Shown: positions 52,705 to 62,901, counted from the stretch's first letter. The stretch is DNA of 64,000 bases from Dulcicalothrix desertica PCC 7102 (GCF_003991905.1 NZ_RSCL01000007.1:384136-448135); one strand, 5' to 3'. The notes: generated by a model not told the origin, from the sequence alone. Translations and numbers: made by a program.

Positions 52705-53297
52705 TATATTATTATACAAACGCCTGAAATTTTAATCGAGTATATAAAGTGATTGTGATCAGAATCACAGTAAAAGTGAATAAATGATCACTGCGACAAA
52801 TAACTTTACAATAGTTTGATAATTGCTAATAATTTTTATGGGAAAATACATAAGTTGCTTATCAAAAAAGAAATACTGTATTGTTTAGTTAGAGCCAAAA
52901 AATAAATTTAATAAGACAACCGAGTTATTTTGCACAGTCATGCGAACAAATCTCCGTATAAAACCTGATTTAAGATTTGCTCAAATTGCCCATACTAGAA
53001 AGATAGGTGGGGAATATTGACCACAATTTTCTCAGATGCCTTAAAAAGATGAGAAACGCGCTGATTTTGCTTAAACATAAATAGATTAAGTTTGCGTTGT
53101 ATTGTAAGGCTATACAAGTGGTAAGAATTTATAAAGGTGATAAGTACCAAAAGTCAAGTGTCATTTATATATGATAATTGACAATTAGTAAGTTCTGACT
53201 TAACGTGAAAGATTACAGTATGACGTGAGACTATTTAAAAGCAAGCAGAACAGTACAGTATATAAATTTAAATTGTTTTAAGAATTGGAGCGCCTCT
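52705..53297. other. Intergenic region with possible long leader
   Basis: About 590 AT-rich bases between the MnmC-like gene and REC-HD-GYP. Apart from the CRP-like site at 52754 and the GGAG ribosome-binding site at 53287-53290, I see no gene or strong hairpin. Confidence 0.4.
52754..52769. promoter_or_regulatory. CRP-type operator-like sequence TGTGA-N6-TCACA
   Basis: TGTGATCAGAATCACA matches the cAMP-receptor-protein consensus exactly at all ten defined positions; cyanobacterial CRP homologues use the same consensus. It is 50 bp after the MnmC-like gene and 530 bp before the REC-HD-GYP start, so it would need a distant promoter. It can also fold as a 6-bp hairpin and could end the upstream transcript. 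Confidence 0.45.
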
Positions 53298-54539
53298 GTG
53301 GTTTTGAAATCCAATTATACAGGTTCTACCGAAAGAGTTACGAGTGGGTCAAACCCCTCAGAGACAATAAATGATATCGGTTCAAATAAGGCTTTAGGAT
53401 TGCAAAAAGCGCAAACTTACTCCTTGGGCTTATCAAAACAAGACCTTATGGTTGAAAAAGTTGAAGCCATATCATCTTGGACAAACCAAAAGGCTGATTC
53501 AGGTCATGAATCATTGGTTTCAAGAAAGCAGCACGCCGAATCACAAGTGGATATATTTGATGGTGATACACCAAAAATCCTCGTCGTTGATGACCATGCA
53601 GCTAGTCGAATGACATCTGTGGCTTTATTAGCGATGGAGGGTTATGAAATTATTGAAGCCGATAGCGGTTTTAGTGCAATAGAACTTATTGCCCATTCGT
53701 CACCAGACTTAATACTGCTTGATGTCATGATGCCAGAAATGGACGGGTTTGAAGTTTGCCAACGAATCAAGCAAAACGAGCAAACCCGATTGATTCCTGT
53801 GATTTTTATTACAGCTTTAAACGATAGACATTCTCGTATTCGCGGTATCGAAGTTGGAGCAGACGACTTTTTAACTAAACCCTTTGACCGTTTAGAATTA
53901 GCAGCGCGCGTAAAATCGCTAGTGCGACAAAAGCGTTTGAACGAAGACCTTGATCATGCCGAAAAAGTATTATTTTCAATAGCACGGGCAATTGAGAGTC
54001 GCGACCCAAATACAGGGGATCACTGCGAACGCTTAATACAGTTGGGTAAAGCATTTGGTGAATATCTGAAACTCTCGCGTAATGAAATTCGCGATTTAAT
54101 GTGGGGAGGCAACCTACATGATATTGGTAAAGTTGGTATCCCCGATGCGATATTGCTCAAGCAGGGCAAGCTGACAGATGAAGAATGGAAGACAATGCGT
54201 CTACACGTCTTGATTGGGGAACAAATTTGTCAACCTTTGCGTAGTACACGTGGGGTAATACCAATTATTAGACACCATCATGAGCGATGGGATGGTTCGG
54301 GGTATCCTGATGGTCTTAAAGGGGATGAAATACCCAAATTGGCACAAATTTTTCAAATTATTGATATTTATGATGCTTTAACGAGTGAACGTCCTTACAA
54401 AAAGGCTTATACATCAGAAGAAGCGCTATCTACGATGGAAGAAGAAACCAAACGAGGTTGGCGTAATCCTGAATTAATGAAGAAATTTGCTGACTTTATT
54501 CGCTCCTGGCAATCAAATCCAGAAATTAAATCCAACTAA
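53298..54539 (+). CDS. REC-HD-GYP cyclic-di-GMP phosphodiesterase
   Basis: 413 residues. The disordered first 90 are followed by a receiver domain (about 93-210) with VVDDHAAS, phosphorylation site Asp142 (LILLDVMMP) and LTKPFDR. An HD-GYP domain (220-405) has DHCERLIQLG, the HD pair His274-Asp275 (NLHDIGKVGIP), RHHHERWDGSGYPDGLKGDE and IDIYDALTSERPYKKA. All metal-binding residues and the GYP motif are present, so it should hydrolyse c-di-GMP when phosphorylated. GTG 53298 is chosen from GGAG seven bases upstream. The cognate kinase is not adjacent. It may oppose PilZ/c-di-GMP outputs such as polysaccharide synthesis. Confidence 0.93.
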   Translation: MVLKSNYTGSTERVTSGSNPSETINDIGSNKALGLQKAQTYSLGLSKQDLMVEKVEAISSWTNQKADSGHESLVSRKQHAESQVDIFDGDTPKILVVDDHAASRMTSVALLAMEGYEIIEADSGFSAIELIAHSSPDLILLDVMMPEMDGFEVCQRIKQNEQTRLIPVIFITALNDRHSRIRGIEVGADDFLTKPFDRLELAARVKSLVRQKRLNEDLDHAEKVLFSIARAIESRDPNTGDHCERLIQLGKAFGEYLKLSRNEIRDLMWGGNLHDIGKVGIPDAILLKQGKLTDEEWKTMRLHVLIGEQICQPLRSTRGVIPIIRHHHERWDGSGYPDGLKGDEIPKLAQIFQIIDIYDALTSERPYKKAYTSEEALSTMEEETKRGWRNPELMKKFADFIRSWQSNPEIKSN

Positions 54540-54662
54540 ATCGAAATGTAAGCGGTTAACATTTCGGTTATGGATGATTAGCTGGTATTATTTGAGCCTG
54601 AACGAAGAAAGCGGAGTATCTCCAGCTTTGATAAGCAATTCACACATCCAGTATCGCTAATT

Positions 54663-56039
54663 ATGGTAGTAGTAGCAATTTTGGCGGCGGGACGCGGCAC
54701 AAGAATGAAATCCAGCCTGCCCAAGGTTTTACATAAATTAGGTGGGCTATCGCTTGTCGAGCGAGTCTTAAATAGCGTTGATCAGACGCAACCTATAAGG
54801 CGGATAATAATAGTAGGGTACCAAGCTGAGTTCGTCAAAACTGCGATGGCGCCAATACCCAATATAGAGTTTGTTGAGCAAACTCAGCAGTTGGGAACAG
54901 GGCACGCCATCCAACAGCTACTACCGCATCTGGAAGGTTATGAGGGTGACTTACTAGTTTTAAATGGGGATGTACCATTACTGCGCCCTGAAACATTAAG
55001 TAATCTCTTGCAAACCCATCGAGAGAATCAAAATGCTGCAACTATTCTGACCGCGCATTTGCCCGACCCTAAAGGTTATGGGCGTGTTTTTTGTGATGGT
55101 GATGGTGGTAAAAAATTTGTGCAGCAAATGGTTGAAGACAAAGATTGTACAGCAGAGCAAAAGCTATGTACTCGCATTAATGCAGGAATATACTGTTTTC
55201 GCTGGCAAGATTTAGCACAAGTACTACCTCACTTACAGGCAAATAACGCTCAGAAAGAATATTATTTAACAGATGCGGTTACACAAGTTTCACCAGTAAT
55301 GGCGGTAGATGTCGAAGATTACCAAGAAATTTTAGGTATTAACGACCGACTTCAATTAGCAGGCGCCTACGAGATATTGCAAAACCGAATAAAAAATCAG
55401 TGGATGGCAGCGGGTGTAACAATAGTTGACCCAAGTAGCGTCACAATCGATGAGACCGTCGAGTTATACCCAGATGTAATTATTGAGCCGCAAACCCACC
55501 TGCGAGGTTCAACGATAATTCATACAGGTTCTACAATTGGGCCAGGAAGTTTAATAGAAAACAGTCAAATTGGTGAAAACGTTTCAGTACAGTTTTCAGT
55601 AATTACTGATAGTAGTGTTGCAGCGGGTGTTCGCATTGGACCCTACGCCCACTTACGTGGTCATGCTCATGTTGGTGAAGGGTGCCGCATTGGTAATTTT
55701 GTAGAATTAAAAAATACTAAATTGGGCACAAAAACGAACGTTGCTCACCTTTCATACTTAGGTGACACAACAACAGGCACCAAAGTAAACATAGGCGCCG
55801 GAACCATCACCGCGAACTACGACGGCTTCAAAAAACACCCAACTACAATTGGTGACAACACAAAAACAGGTTCCAATAGCGTTTTGGTGGCGCCACTTAA
55901 CCTTGGTTCAAACGTATACATAGCCGCAGGTTCAACAATAGCTCAAGACATTCCAGACGACTGCCTAGTAATAGCGCGTCCCCAACCAGTCCTCAAACCC
56001 GGTTGGGTATCAAAAAAACAAAATGAAATGAACAGTTAA
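54663..56039 (+). CDS. glmU: Bifunctional UDP-GlcNAc pyrophosphorylase / GlcN-1-P acetyltransferase
   Basis: Makes UDP-N-acetylglucosamine for peptidoglycan and lipopolysaccharide. 458 residues. The N-terminal uridylyltransferase has [30 protein letters not shown] and [10 protein letters not shown]. The C-terminal left-handed beta-helix acetyltransferase has hexapeptide repeats with [30 protein letters not shown] and [19 protein letters not shown], including the catalytic-region His and Tyr. Full length and intact. A repeat cluster (palindrome plus STRR) follows the stop codon. Confidence 0.97.
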   Translation: MVVVAILAAGRGTRMKSSLPKVLHKLGGLSLVERVLNSVDQTQPIRRIIIVGYQAEFVKTAMAPIPNIEFVEQTQQLGTGHAIQQLLPHLEGYEGDLLVLNGDVPLLRPETLSNLLQTHRENQNAATILTAHLPDPKGYGRVFCDGDGGKKFVQQMVEDKDCTAEQKLCTRINAGIYCFRWQDLAQVLPHLQANNAQKEYYLTDAVTQVSPVMAVDVEDYQEILGINDRLQLAGAYEILQNRIKNQWMAAGVTIVDPSSVTIDETVELYPDVIIEPQTHLRGSTIIHTGSTIGPGSLIENSQIGENVSVQFSVITDSSVAAGVRIGPYAHLRGHAHVGEGCRIGNFVELKNTKLGTKTNVAHLSYLGDTTTGTKVNIGAGTITANYDGFKKHPTTIGDNTKTGSNSVLVAPLNLGSNVYIAAGSTIAQDIPDDCLVIARPQPVLKPGWVSKKQNEMNS

Positions 56040-56060
56040 AAGTTAGAAAACGTATAAACT

Positions 56061-56133
56061 GTCATTCTGAGCGTAGCGAAGAATCTCTTAAAAGTTGGAA
56101 TGTTATAAGATGCTTCACTACGTTCAGCATGAC
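56061..56133. repeat. GTCATTCTGAGCGTAGCGAAG inverted-repeat element
   Basis: GTCATTCTGAGCGTAGCGAA and, inverted on the right, GTCATGCTGAACGTAGTGAA, separated by about 20 bp. A dispersed cyanobacterial MITE-like hairpin, here between convergent glmU and the isoaspartyl peptidase gene. Confidence 0.85.
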
Positions 56134-56140
56134 AAGGCAC

Positions 56141-56199
56141 GACTCACTCGTTACTCATTACTCAGCACTCAGCACTCAGCACTCATTACTCAGCACTTC
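56141..56199. repeat. Heptanucleotide STRR (ACTCAGC)n
   Basis: Eight or so imperfect units of ACTCAGC/ACTCATT. This is the complement of the STRR after the WD40 gene. It supplies the stop codon of the isoaspartyl peptidase gene (GCT GAG TAA on the minus strand). Confidence 0.9.
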
Positions 56200-57127
56200 C
56201 GACTTGTGGGTCATCAGGCAGTTCCAAAGTATCGTCCATCTTTTCGCCATTGTGATAAGCTGCCAAAAGGACTTCGCTAGTTTTACCCCATGCAATCGTC
56301 CCCTTAGCATCAATTGCAATGGCGCCAAAATCACGCTGATTTTGAGTTGCCTCATCAAACGAACGCTGCATTGCTTCAAGCAAAGACATTCCATCTGTAA
56401 CCCGCACCACTATACGCGGCGCCAAGCATTCATCGAGAATATGCTCACCAATACCCGTACAGCTAACACCAGCATATTGAGTAGCATAATTACCAGCAGG
56501 CATAGCAGAATCACTAACACGACCAATACGCTCAAACCCTTTTCCACCAGTAGAAGTACCAGCAGCAATTCTTCCAACCGTGTCTAAAACAACAACACCA
56601 ATCGTGCCTCTACCAGCACCACTTTCAACTAATTCTTTTTCTGCTACCACCCCAGCCATCGTTTTTTTGAAATTATCCTGACGTTCTTGCAGCCATTCTT
56701 CTAAACGTAAATCTGTAAGCGGATTATAACTAGGTACCTGCAACTCTCGTGTTAACTCCGAAGCGCCGAAATCTGATAGCACTCGGTCGGGAGATGACTG
56801 GAGAAAATGCGCTAAATTAATTGGATTTTGTATCCGTGTAACATTAATTACACCACTAAAACTTTGAGAGGCGCCGTCCATTAAAGAAGCGCTCATGCGA
56901 ATTTGCCCGTCAGATTGCAGAACAGAACCGGTACCAGCATTAAAACGTGGGTCATCTTCCAACAATTGGCAACCATGTACTACTGCTTCTGCGGCTGAAG
57001 CGCCAGATAGTAGTATTGCATAAACCTCTTCTAACACTTTATATAGCGATTGACGTACAACTTCAACGCCACCTTTACCTTTAAGCGAACTACCTGCCCC
57101 ACCATGAATAATTAATTTAGGTCGCAC
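56186..57127 (-). CDS. Isoaspartyl peptidase / L-asparaginase
   Basis: Ntn-hydrolase of the plant-type asparaginase family (313 aa). It removes isoaspartyl residues from dipeptides, including those from cyanophycin breakdown (beta-Asp-Arg). HGGAG is at residues 8-12. The autoproteolytic nucleophile is Thr175 in GRGTIGVVVLDTVG, followed by AAGTSTGGKGFERIGRVSDS. The precursor splits into alpha and beta chains before Thr175. Start 57127 is secure (MRPKLIIHGGAG). The last four codons run into the STRR, which provides the stop, so the true C-terminus may have been altered. Confidence 0.93.
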   Translation of the reverse strand: MRPKLIIHGGAGSSLKGKGGVEVVRQSLYKVLEEVYAILLSGASAAEAVVHGCQLLEDDPRFNAGTGSVLQSDGQIRMSASLMDGASQSFSGVINVTRIQNPINLAHFLQSSPDRVLSDFGASELTRELQVPSYNPLTDLRLEEWLQERQDNFKKTMAGVVAEKELVESGAGRGTIGVVVLDTVGRIAAGTSTGGKGFERIGRVSDSAMPAGNYATQYAGVSCTGIGEHILDECLAPRIVVRVTDGMSLLEAMQRSFDEATQNQRDFGAIAIDAKGTIAWGKTSEVLLAAYHNGEKMDDTLELPDDPQVGSAE

Positions 57128-57149
57128 CTGTGTAACTCCGTATATTTTG

Positions 57150-57314
57150 TCATGAATCTTCAGTTTTAGCTTGCGAACGCCGACGACGGCATCTTTCAGA
57201 GCAATATTTTACTTCGTCCCAGTTCTTTTCCCATTTTTTGCGCCAAGTAAACGGAAGTCCACAAACCGGACATATTTTTGTTGGCAGGTCAGACTTAGAA
57301 CGAGCGCGTGCCAT
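57150..57314 (-). CDS. DUF2256 zinc-ribbon mini-protein, 54 aa
   Basis: A very short gene read directly from the minus strand: [20 protein letters not shown], then [20 protein letters not shown] and [14 protein letters not shown]. The CPVC and CSERC pairs make a four-cysteine zinc site; the [21 protein letters not shown] pattern is the hallmark of DUF2256. It is basic at both ends, consistent with nucleic-acid binding. Function unknown. It lies upstream of the isoaspartyl peptidase gene on the same strand and is probably transcribed with it (22 bp between the DUF2256 stop and the peptidase start). Confidence 0.85.
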   Translation of the reverse strand: MARARSKSDLPTKICPVCGLPFTWRKKWEKNWDEVKYCSERCRRRRSQAKTEDS

Positions 57315-57438
57315 AAATGGTTTACAGAATAATGTTGAGATTTATCAAGGGTGGAACCATATTATATACTTTTCCCAATCTGCATAAGCTAAATTTGCCT
57401 ACATCTATTACCGATTAACAAATAATCGTAATAGCCCT

Positions 57439-57815
57439 ATGACATATCAAATCAACTTAGCCAATATTTAAGGTAATATTCTTACTGGTTTTAACAAAGA
57501 CTTTCAATCTTTTTTATTTTTGACATTTACTGATACCGAAGAAGCACGTAGATGGTTAACGGATATTATTCCTGAAGTAGCGACAGTTAAAGAAGTACAA
57601 GCTTTCAATAACTTATTTAAATTAGTCAACAAACGGCGCCGTGGAGAATTGGGAACAGTATCATCAACATGGAAGAATGTTGCATTTACTCACAGTGGTT
57701 TTGAGGCACTTGGTATATCAAGTCAAGACCTAAATAGTTTTCCCAAAGTTTTTAAAGCCGGAATGAAAGCGCGTGCCACAACCCGAAGAATTTACACCTT
57801 CCCAGGTCTACGCGA
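57439..57815 (+). pseudogene. Dyp-type peroxidase gene, nonsense-mutated and 3'-deleted
   Basis: From ATG 57439 the frame reads MTYQINLANI, then TAA, then GNILTGFNKDFQSFLFLTFT and IPEVATVKEVQAFNNLFKLV. The family consensus has ANIQGNIL, so a single CAA to TAA change explains the stop. The sequence continues with NKRRRGELGTVSSTWKNVAF, then at RATTRRIYTFPGLR it stops resembling the family and enters a 28-bp palindromic repeat. The heme-binding C-terminal two thirds are missing. DyP peroxidases oxidise bulky substrates with H2O2; this copy cannot. Confidence 0.85.
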
Positions 57816-57816
57816 T

Positions 57817-57844
57817 GTAGAGACCGTATTAATACGGTCTCTAC
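57817..57844. repeat. 28-bp perfect palindrome, variant GTAGAGACCGTATT
   Basis: GTAGAGACCGTATT and its exact reverse complement. It lies between the Dyp relic and the 3' end of the multi-GAF gene, whose stop codon starts one base beyond it. Compensated differences from 29603 show selection or copying of paired arms. Confidence 0.88.
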
Positions 57845-57845
57845 A

Positions 57846-60713
57846 TTATTTCACAGCTAACGCCAGCAATAACCGACTAACAACACGACCATCAGGTAAC
57901 TGGTAAAAATTTAGTTCCCCTCCCATTTGCCTTACCAAATTTTGACTAATAAACAAGTGTAAACCCGGATAATTGTCTATATAAGAAGATACAAGTACAT
58001 CTGTTGAAGTATCTTGATATAATTCTGCCAGTAATTGAGAATTAATAATACCATTATCGGTAATCGAAAGCTCTAATGTATTATCTTCTAGGCGCCGACA
58101 CCAAAAGTCTATTCTTCCTCCGGGTACAGAACGTTCGACAGCAGCTATTAAAATTTCATTTATTATTAATTCTATTTTCGCAACATCGCCAACAACGATT
58201 AACGAGTATTGCGATAAATTCAAGTTAGTTTTTCCTAATGTTAGTTCCGTATTACCTGTATTATCAACTGTATTTTGCCCTAAACCATGTACTCCCACCC
58301 ATAATTTTTTCTCTTTGAGCCATTTATCAACTCGTTCTAGTGAACGTTTTAATAAGCTTGCAATAGGCATTTTACCCTTGCTAAACTGTAACTGCCATTG
58401 CTCCTCTTCAAGCAAGCTAGTTACTGATGAATAAGTACTTTCTAACTGGCGTAGAATTTGCTGATAGCGCACTTGAGTAAATTCGTTATTCGGAACACCT
58501 AACGCTTTAATCTGGCTAATCAAAGAGTTTGCTGTACGCTGGTTTTCTTCAAATTTTCGATGTTTATACCAGTTTATTTGTTGTAACTCTTGTTTTGATT
58601 CTAACAATGTTTGTGATACTTGACGAAAACGTCGTGACCAAGCAAGTTGACTAATTAACATAGATGCTGCACTTAAGCTTTGCTCAGACCAACGACGTGC
58701 AATATTATCAGCTATCACCACTACACCTGTGGGTTTGTAAGCTGGATCGGTATGTAATGCAGCTATTAAAATTTGACCGATACTTGAACCATGTAGCCAT
58801 TTACGTGTATCTTTGGGCAAGTCTTCGGCTTTAATAAGCATCATTGGTTCACTGCCTAACGCCCACTGTATCAAAGCTTCGCCTAATATTGGCACAGAGA
58901 TTTCGCTCGATACGGCAAATTCTTGGTCATTAATTAAGCCAGGAATTATTTCAGCATATTGTGAGTTAGGTGCCCAAGATAGCATTAGCACTAAAGGACA
59001 GTTAAGAACGGCAGCAATTTGGCGCAAAGAAATAATTTCTAGATTTTTATTACTTGCTTCTGTATTGGCGCCTTGTGCTTGTTCCAAAATTCGTAACGAT
59101 TCTTGGAAGCTTTGCATAATTTTAGTATTTTGCTCGCCGTTAAAATATAACTGCCACTGCCTAGTAATTACACCAACTTGCTGACCAACAATTTGAACTA
59201 ATTCTCTTTCTCTTGTTGTCCAAGCTCGTTTGCTTTCGTGTGTAATTAGCATTAACGTTTCAGGTACATTTCCACCCTGACAGTTAGTTATAACTAAAGA
59301 GCGAACCCCAACTTCGAGCAAACAAGAACGCCAATTAAAAAACCGTAAATCTTCTTCTAAGTTTTCAATTGCAATTGCTTCATCTGAACGCTGTAAAAGT
59401 AACCAATCTACCTCACGCAAACGTTCAAAGTCAAAATTGAACGGGCGCCTGTTTTGAGGTTGAGTTTGAAACAAAATTTCGTACTTACTATGGTCATGAT
59501 TATAGTACAGAAGCACAAATCTCATGGCGCCGAGTCTTTCGAGGATTTTTTTAGCGCAATTGCTCAGGGTCTGCTCAAAATCACGTTCGCTATATATTCC
59601 TTTTGCGACTTCGCTAGTTAAATCAGCATCACCTCGAATTTGCTCAATTGTGTTTTCCATTTCTTCAGTAGGTGCTACAAGCGATACCAAACCTGCTGCA
59701 CCTTGAACAAAACTTTTATCGTTTTCTTTCCATATGCGTGCTTCCATCGCTTCGATAGCTAAAAAACCAATTAAATCCTTTTGGCAAATAATTGGCGCCG
59801 CTAATAAAGACCGAACCTGCAAGCGTTGCATCAACTGAGCAGTAAAATGGCTTTTGAGTGAACTTCGCCCTTCTCCAATCGCAACAAGTTCATTCGTTGC
59901 CAAAGCATAGTAAAAGTCGCTCAACTCCTCAACAGTTATTGAACCTATCCCAGTTCGATTTTTATCATACTTTTGTGTACTGCCATTCGAGTGACTGCTA
60001 AAACGGCGCCAAAAATACCGACCATCACGCTCATACCAGTAAATATGAGTACGAGTTGGCGCCGTGAATTCGTGTACAGCTTTAACTACAGCTTCTATAC
60101 GCTGCATTAAATTATTAGAGGCTTGTAATTTTTGTAACAAGTTTAATAAAGGTTCTTCGAGACGCTTAGTATGTTTTTGCTGCCAGTCAAGTTCATACTG
60201 GTGTAACGCTGCGGCTAATTCACCTAGTACCATCATCAATCTTGCTTTAGCATCAGTTGGTAAAAGATATCCCCAACGAATTGAACCAAGCATGAGTAAA
60301 CCTAAACAGCGATCTTTATAGCGAATAGGTAGAATGATAGTTCCTTGAATTTGATGCTTTTTAGCTAATTCTTGCCATACTTCTGCACGCGCTTCTGCCC
60401 GCAAGTCAGCAACACCAACAGGACGTTGTTCTATAACTACTTGTTCTAATAAATCTCCGGGACTAAGAACTAGTCGCTGATTTAAATAACCATTATCATT
60501 TCCGGGTGAAAATCCTCCCTTGCCAATTACGATATGATTTAAGCGGTCGTAAAGCGCCACCCATACCAAGTTGTAGTCAAATTGTTCTTTGACAAAAGTA
60601 ATAATAGTTTGAATTAGAACATCAATATTATCTTCTTCTCGTAGGCTTTGTAAGACACGCCCTAAAGAGATAATATGCTGTTCAGCGCCGATTGGTCGTT
60701 GTGGCTGCCCCAT
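57846..60713 (-). CDS. Multi-GAF histidine-kinase-like protein
   Basis: 955 residues. At least three GAF-like domains: about 20-170 (FDYNLVWVALYDRLNHIVIG, CLGLLMLGSIRWG), 210-360 (FLAIEAMEARIWKENDKSFV) and 370-520 (RAWTTRERELVQIVGQQVGV), plus a fourth degenerate one at about 545-690 (VLMLSWAPNSQYAEII, PTGVVVIADNIARRWSEQSL). A coiled coil follows (WYKHRKFEENQRTANSLISQ), then a HATPase-like C-terminus (INEILIAAVERSVPGGRIDF, LELSITDNGI). I find no H-box histidine with the usual HELRTPL/HEVNNP context, and the G2 glycines are poor. It may bind ATP or serve as a sensor scaffold rather than autophosphorylate. Confidence 0.8.
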   Translation of the reverse strand: MGQPQRPIGAEQHIISLGRVLQSLREEDNIDVLIQTIITFVKEQFDYNLVWVALYDRLNHIVIGKGGFSPGNDNGYLNQRLVLSPGDLLEQVVIEQRPVGVADLRAEARAEVWQELAKKHQIQGTIILPIRYKDRCLGLLMLGSIRWGYLLPTDAKARLMMVLGELAAALHQYELDWQQKHTKRLEEPLLNLLQKLQASNNLMQRIEAVVKAVHEFTAPTRTHIYWYERDGRYFWRRFSSHSNGSTQKYDKNRTGIGSITVEELSDFYYALATNELVAIGEGRSSLKSHFTAQLMQRLQVRSLLAAPIICQKDLIGFLAIEAMEARIWKENDKSFVQGAAGLVSLVAPTEEMENTIEQIRGDADLTSEVAKGIYSERDFEQTLSNCAKKILERLGAMRFVLLYYNHDHSKYEILFQTQPQNRRPFNFDFERLREVDWLLLQRSDEAIAIENLEEDLRFFNWRSCLLEVGVRSLVITNCQGGNVPETLMLITHESKRAWTTRERELVQIVGQQVGVITRQWQLYFNGEQNTKIMQSFQESLRILEQAQGANTEASNKNLEIISLRQIAAVLNCPLVLMLSWAPNSQYAEIIPGLINDQEFAVSSEISVPILGEALIQWALGSEPMMLIKAEDLPKDTRKWLHGSSIGQILIAALHTDPAYKPTGVVVIADNIARRWSEQSLSAASMLISQLAWSRRFRQVSQTLLESKQELQQINWYKHRKFEENQRTANSLISQIKALGVPNNEFTQVRYQQILRQLESTYSSVTSLLEEEQWQLQFSKGKMPIASLLKRSLERVDKWLKEKKLWVGVHGLGQNTVDNTGNTELTLGKTNLNLSQYSLIVVGDVAKIELIINEILIAAVERSVPGGRIDFWCRRLEDNTLELSITDNGIINSQLLAELYQDTSTDVLVSSYIDNYPGLHLFISQNLVRQMGGELNFYQLPDGRVVSRLLLALAVK

Positions 60714-60789
60714 AGAAGCGGTCGTCTAGTAAGAATTAATATAGCTGGTTTGTACTTAAGATGCCCAAATACTATCGATAGCTATCAAA

Positions 60790-61926
60790 ATGAACGATAT
60801 ATACCAACTTGCAATTCGCCCGTTATTATTCAATGCGGTGAAAGCTGACCCAGAGAAACTGCACTCTTCAACGATTCGCACACTTTATTGGCTGAGTGAT
60901 ATTTGTTATAGTCCAAGCACTAGGTGGGTAAACCAGCGCTTGCGGCATTCATTTTGCCTGTTTGACAAACGTTTAGAACAAAATCTGTTTGGATTGCATT
61001 TTCCCAACCCAGTTGGTTTAGCTGCTGGGTTTGATAAAGATGGAGTTGCCGCACCAGTATGGGGAAGCTTAGGATTTGGGTTTGCCGAATTAGGGACTGT
61101 TACTTTTCATCCTCAACCAGGCAACCCAAAACCTCGCTTATTTCGTTTACCCGAAGATAATGCAGCGCTTAATCGAATGGGTTTCAATAATTCAGGTGCG
61201 GTTGATATGGCTCATAGATTAACAGAAGTACGAAAGAACCTAACTCTACCCATACCCATTGGTGTTAATTTAGGCAAATCAAAAATTACACCGCTTGAAG
61301 CTGCTGCTATTGATTATCGTGACAGTTTTCGCTTACTCAAAGATTGCGGTGATTATTTTGTCGTTAACGTTTCTTCCCCTAATACACCTGGATTACGCGC
61401 GCTTCAAGATGCTACTATGCTTTCTTCTATCTTGGAAGCATTAAGTCAAGAAAACTTATTACCACAAAAACCGATATTTGTCAAGATAGCGCCAGATTTA
61501 GAATTAGAGGCAATATCCGACATTATCGAATTAGCGTTCAATTATAAATTAGCGGGAATTATAGCTACAAATACTACAATTCGTCGCGATAACTTAAAAA
61601 CGCAATTTATAGCAACAGGAAAATCACCTCAAGAAGAAGCTGGTGGAATTAGTGGGGCGCCAGTACGCGACCGTTCAACAGAAATAATTCGTTACATTTA
61701 CAAACATTCTCAAGGGCAAATACCAATTATCGGCGTAGGTGGAATATTTACTGCCGCCGATGCATGGGAAAAAATCACCGCAGGCGCCAGCTTAGTCCAA
61801 ATTTATACAGGTTGGATATATGAGGGGCCTTGGATGATACGCCGTATTCTTGAAGGTTTGCTTGTGTTACTCGAACAACGAGGATTGACTTCGATTTCGG
61901 AAGCAATAGGAATAGAAAGGGGTTAG
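60790..61926 (+). CDS. pyrD: Dihydroorotate dehydrogenase (quinone), class 2
   Basis: Fourth step of pyrimidine synthesis, oxidising dihydroorotate with FMN and passing electrons to membrane quinone. 378 residues, with the extended N-terminus of class 2 enzymes ([20 protein letters not shown]). Key segments: [67 protein letters not shown] (catalytic Ser in NVSSPNTPG), KIAPDL, and FMN phosphate-binding [15 protein letters not shown]. Intact and full length. It is divergent from the multi-GAF gene. Confidence 0.96.
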   Translation: MNDIYQLAIRPLLFNAVKADPEKLHSSTIRTLYWLSDICYSPSTRWVNQRLRHSFCLFDKRLEQNLFGLHFPNPVGLAAGFDKDGVAAPVWGSLGFGFAELGTVTFHPQPGNPKPRLFRLPEDNAALNRMGFNNSGAVDMAHRLTEVRKNLTLPIPIGVNLGKSKITPLEAAAIDYRDSFRLLKDCGDYFVVNVSSPNTPGLRALQDATMLSSILEALSQENLLPQKPIFVKIAPDLELEAISDIIELAFNYKLAGIIATNTTIRRDNLKTQFIATGKSPQEEAGGISGAPVRDRSTEIIRYIYKHSQGQIPIIGVGGIFTAADAWEKITAGASLVQIYTGWIYEGPWMIRRILEGLLVLLEQRGLTSISEAIGIERG

Positions 61927-61956
61927 TAGGGTGGCATAAGCCACCTTACTACAACA

Positions 61957-62853
61957 TTATTTCTCAATTGGGAAAAACTCCCTAGCTTTGCGGTCATACC
62001 TCCATGCGATACCTTCAGGGTCTCGGTTACGACTCCATTCAGGAAAATCTGGGTCATCACGCCGTTTAAAGACTGTACTGGAGTATACACTTAACCTTTT
62101 AGCAAGTTCAGATTGAATCAATGAACCAAACACTAACTGTTGCGCTAGTGTTTTTGTTGCTTGCTCATGAACTTGTTCTGGTTCTTTTACTTCAGCTTGT
62201 GGTAATTCAGCTTGTAGCAATTCCGGTTCTTGTGAAAGAGCGTGCTTAACTTCTGCTTGTTGTACTTCAGTTTCTTTATTATCCGTTTCGGGTACTTCAG
62301 CTTGTATTAATTCAGCTTCTTTGACTTGATGTGTTGCTGTTGATGTTTCTGCTACTACTAACGCAGGTTGTTTTTCCTCAATTATGAACGGCGTTGTCGT
62401 TGGCGCCGCTAAAAGAGGCATTGCAGTCGTCGAGCTTTTTCTTGGCTCTTGCTTAACAGGTTCGCTGCTATCAAATATGCTGCCAAGAATATTAGCAGTC
62501 ATAAAGTAGTAAACTTGTTTTCCATCGTTAGTATTGAGGACACTGGCGCCGAATTCAGAAGCTTTCGTATCAAGAAAGCGTTTAGCCTTATCTCCAGAAA
62601 AATTACCCCTAACAGCCAAATCCATAGGAGTAACACTACCCTGGTTTTGCTGAATTAGCTGATGGAACATAGGATTAACTCCCTCGCACCACTTATCCCA
62701 TTGGTAGCGTTGCCAAAGATTAATACTCGTTATCAGCAAAATCAGACCCAGCCAAATACGCCAGGTAGAAACCAGGAAAACAACCAGAAAAGAGATGGGC
62801 AAAAGCAAAACGAGAAAACCCTTCCCGTAGCTTTCAATTGTTTTTTCACTCAT
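61957..62853 (-). CDS. Membrane protein with Ala/Glu-rich linker and HTH-like C-terminus
   Basis: About 298 residues from ATG 62853 (MSEKTIESYGKGF); the longer frame to 62901 adds 16 unlikely residues. Two adjacent hydrophobic helices (FLVLLLPISFLVVFLV, WLGLILLITSINLW) are followed by a cytosolic domain with GSVTPMDLAVRGNFSGDKAK and FLDTKASEFGASV, which looks like a small winged-helix-like fold. Then come about 110 residues of Glu/Val/Gln repeats (VKEAELIQAEVPETDNKETE). The last 70 residues resemble a site-specific DNA-binding helix pair (SELAKRLSVYSSTVFKRRDD, FPEWSRNRDPEGIAWRYD). Function unknown. Confidence 0.7.
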   Translation of the reverse strand: MSEKTIESYGKGFLVLLLPISFLVVFLVSTWRIWLGLILLITSINLWQRYQWDKWCEGVNPMFHQLIQQNQGSVTPMDLAVRGNFSGDKAKRFLDTKASEFGASVLNTNDGKQVYYFMTANILGSIFDSSEPVKQEPRKSSTTAMPLLAAPTTTPFIIEEKQPALVVAETSTATHQVKEAELIQAEVPETDNKETEVQQAEVKHALSQEPELLQAELPQAEVKEPEQVHEQATKTLAQQLVFGSLIQSELAKRLSVYSSTVFKRRDDPDFPEWSRNRDPEGIAWRYDRKAREFFPIEK

Positions 62854-62901
62854 GCCGATTATTACCCAGTAATTATTTTGCGAGTTGGGAAATAATATCA
62901 T

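Noticed and set aside
56129..56587. 152-codon frame across STRR and peptidase gene
   Set aside because: Shadow of the peptidase gene on the other strand; Ser/Thr-rich translation of repeat DNA.
57520..57906. A 128-residue Dyp-like protein as a live gene
   Set aside because: The true start at 57439 is cut off by a stop, the heme domain is missing and the tail is palindrome DNA.
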